From contig CAMLCW010000087.1 of NCBI GenBank assembly GCA_946478645.1, positions 1 through 14,980 of the forward strand: 14,980 nucleotides of DNA, written 5' to 3'. The notes beneath the pieces are model-generated. The model searched no databases, had not been told where the DNA came from, and saw nothing but the letters and a program-made list of their open reading frames with translations. This stretch comes from an uncultured Variovorax sp. Its GTDB lineage: Bacteria > Pseudomonadota > Gammaproteobacteria > Burkholderiales > Burkholderiaceae. A program made the translations under genes and the position numbers. Positions 14,001 to 14,980 of the stretch are shown one piece after another (the stretch's first letter is position 1; each line of letters begins with the position of its first letter).

Positions 14001-14980
14001 GAGCACCGCCTGCTCAAGGAGAAGAAGGCCAGCCTCAGTGCGCAGATGGCCAACGAACTCAAAGACCGATTCCTGGCAGTGATGTCGCACGAGCTCAAGC
14101 AGCCGCTCAACCTGATCCAGATGAGCGCCGAGCTGCTGGTGCACCTGCCCGCGGCCGCCGCCGACCCGGCCGTGCAGCGCGTCGGCGATACCATCAAGCG
14201 CGCGGTGGGGAGCCAGACCCGCATCATCAACGACCTGCTCGACCTGTCGCGCATCCGCACCGGCAAGCTGCGGCTCAACCGCGTGGCGGTCAACCTCGGC
14301 GAACTGGTGCAGGCCGCTGCGCAGGCGGCGCTGACCAGCGCCGGCGGCAAGCGGATCGCGCTGCAGGTCGACTGCGAGGACGGCGTGGTCTGCGACGGCG
14401 ACCGCGTGCGCATCGAGCAGATCGCCTGGAACCTGCTGAGCAACGCGGTCAAGTTCACGCCCGAGGGCGGACGCATCTCGGCGCGCGTGTCGACCGAAGA
14501 CGGCTACGGTCGGCTCACGGTGAGCGACACGGGCTGCGGCATCGCGGCCGAATTCCTGCCGCATGTGTTCGGCATGTTCAACCAGGCCGACAGCGACACC
14601 GCGCCTTCGAACGGCGGGCTGGGCATCGGCCTGGCGCTGGTGCAGGAGCTCGCGCGCGCGCATGGCGGCCGGGTCGAGGTGCGCTCGCCGGGTGTGGGGC
14701 AGGGTGCCGAGTTCAGCGTGTGGCTGCCGCGCATGGGGGCTTCGATCCCGGCGCCCGCGGAGCCGGCCGCGGCCGAGGTCGACCTGCATGGCTGGCGCGT
14801 GCTTGCGGTGGACGACTATGCCGACGCCCTGGCGCCGTTCGCCGAGGTGCTGCGGCTCGAAGGCGCGACGGTCGACGTGGCGCAGAGCGCCAAGCGCGGC
14901 CTCGAACTGCTCGAGACGAACACCTACGACCTGCTGGTGTCCGACCTCGGCATGCCCGAGATGGACGGCTACGAATTCAT
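11013..14980 (+). CDS. CheB-CheR-PAS-histidine kinase-receiver hybrid, 3'-truncated by window edge
   Basis: 1322 codons are present and the frame is open to the right edge. Domains in order: CheB methylesterase (about 24-205) with triad Ser32 (GIGASAGG), His59 (ILHLS) and Asp151 (SGTGSDG); CheR methyltransferase (about 238-500) with the SAM-binding WVAGCATGEEAYS near 336 and CRNLLIYLD near 443; a PAS-like region (about 545-640); a coiled coil with repeated N-E-E-L units (about 674-755); two PAS domains (about 758-865 and 876-993); HisKA with His1026 in SHELKQPL; HATPase with N box NLLSNAVKF, G1 DTGCGI and G2 GGLGIGLAL; and a receiver from about 1261, cut by the edge, with phospho-acceptor Asp1311 in VSDLGMPEMDG still visible. 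No membrane helix is seen. Such soluble hybrids could couple receptor-type (de)methylation with phosphorelay. ATG 11013 starts just before the CheB fold but lacks a good ribosome site. It is the same type as the protein at 1-2800. Confidence 0.95.
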   Translation, partial: MPKPTTPPPSSSNETALVPSTLDIPVVGIGASAGGLEALIRFFEGMPPEPGMAFAVILHLSPEHQSNAAEILQRATSMPVTQVTEVLPIRADHVYVIPPGVELMMNDGHLQPVASERIKGRHVAIDVFFRTMAQVHDRRAVCVVMSGTGSDGAVGLTRVKENGGLAMAQLPEDAVHDGMPRAAIGTGMVDIVLPAAQMGQRLVEHWRNAKRIRLPGANEPAAAGQEPGGQAAAALAEEALQEIMALLRTYTRHDFRHYKRATVLRRIERRLQVNRVADLPAYRDFLKEHPEEATPLLQDMLISVTNFFRDPDAFEALAREALPTLVEGMQPGEQVRAWVAGCATGEEAYSLSMLLRERIDGQSKPLDIQIFATDIDERAIAAARKGLYAQGIAEDISPSRLRQYFVADQDQYRVATAVREPVLFALHNLLRDPPFSRLDLICCRNLLIYLDRAAQAHVLEMFRIALKPGGYLFLGTSESIDAVGSMFTAVDKKSRIYRANAGPAAGRQLPLISDAPPQLGSAGAIQALRARKRPERPSFAELHQRALEQFSPPSVLINAELEVLHLSSGVGRFLERAGGEPSNNLLNNVRPDLRLELRTALFKAGQTDRSVETRLVQKREDGRQVFLNITVRPLQQDEEGAPQLTLVVFDEVEESMRPEGGEPAHAARELLIGQMEDEVRQLKMHLQETIESSETSNEELKASNEELQAINEELRSATEELETSKEELQSMNEELVTVNYELKMKVEERGHINDDLQNLIASSEIATVFVTRGMHIKRYTPHASSLFNLIPSDIGRSLFDITSRLDYPELASDTASAFKDLRTTERHVTSVDGRHFLARILPYRTAEDKIEGAILNFFDITDLHSAEERLRAGEERLRLVAATTRDFAIITTDEEGLITTWNAGAQRIFGYAEDEMLRQPMATIFTAEDRARGVPEGEMRRALELGRAEDERWHLRKDGSRFFCSGVTTPLDLSTGCGFAKIARDMTGTKQHELAQEHRLLKEKKASLSAQMANELKDRFLAVMSHELKQPLNLIQMSAELLVHLPAAAADPAVQRVGDTIKRAVGSQTRIINDLLDLSRIRTGKLRLNRVAVNLGELVQAAAQAALTSAGGKRIALQVDCEDGVVCDGDRVRIEQIAWNLLSNAVKFTPEGGRISARVSTEDGYGRLTVSDTGCGIAAEFLPHVFGMFNQADSDTAPSNGGLGIGLALVQELARAHGGRVEVRSPGVGQGAEFSVWLPRMGASIPAPAEPAAAEVDLHGWRVLAVDDYADALAPFAEVLRLEGATVDVAQSAKRGLELLETNTYDLLVSDLGMPEMDGYEF

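Noticed and set aside
10797..14789. Minus-strand open frame continuing in frame upstream of the DUF1264 lipoprotein for over 1300 codons
   Set aside because: It is antisense to the second hybrid, whose motifs are unmistakable. The lipoprotein begins at 10796 with a signal peptide and a ribosome site.
1..14980. tRNA, rRNA, CRISPR array, insertion sequence or prophage genes
   Set aside because: No cloverleaf, regularly spaced repeat, transposase-like or phage-like protein was recognised on either strand by eye.

Overview
The window is very GC-rich, densely coded and strongly biased to G/C at third codon positions. Its gene content (CheB-CheR-histidine kinase hybrids, a manganese catalase next to YciF- and YciG-like stress proteins, a DUF1264 lipoprotein) suggests a beta-proteobacterium of the Burkholderiales, most like Variovorax and other Comamonadaceae. 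The taxon is an inference from composition and gene families; no rRNA or marker gene is present. No tRNA, rRNA, CRISPR array, transposase or integrase was seen.

Layout: (1) 1-2800, plus strand: the 3' part of a large CheB-CheR-type sensor hybrid (CheR tail, PAS-like domains, a Glu-rich coiled coil, histidine kinase, receiver), followed 12 nt later by a stand-alone CheB-type methylesterase with a C-terminal Cys/His zinc-ribbon-like tail (2813-3847). (2) 3878-6199: a stress block. A manganese catalase on the minus strand is divergent from a YciF-type ferritin-like protein, which is followed by a YciG/KGG-type small protein and an 80-aa hydrophilic protein. (3) 6219-7464: a solo SIR2-family putative NADase on the minus strand, divergent from an 85-aa protein with a paired CxxCGGxG zinc-hairpin motif. 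(4) 7465-10796, minus strand: a tight three-gene operon encoding a DUF1264 (OBAP-like) lipoprotein, a polysaccharide-pyruvyl-transferase-family protein and an F420-hydrogenase-beta-type iron-sulfur protein. (5) 11013-14980, plus strand: a second CheB-CheR-PAS-histidine kinase-receiver hybrid, cut by the right edge inside its receiver domain.

Taken together this looks like a stress-response neighbourhood. Two soluble hybrid sensor proteins bracket peroxide detoxification (Mn catalase), general-stress proteins of the katN/yciGFE type, a possible NAD-depleting SIR2 effector and a cell-envelope modification operon. No CheA, CheW, CheY or methyl-accepting receptor gene is present, so the CheB and CheR domains probably serve a stress or biofilm signalling route rather than flagellar chemotaxis (inference).

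The parts most worth a second look are the solo SIR2 protein with its zinc mini-protein neighbour, the lipoprotein/pyruvyltransferase/F420-beta operon that stands without any glycosyltransferase, a perfect palindrome carrying both stop codons of two abutting convergent genes, and a tandem GTTCC-N4-GTTCC element found in two separate divergent promoter regions.
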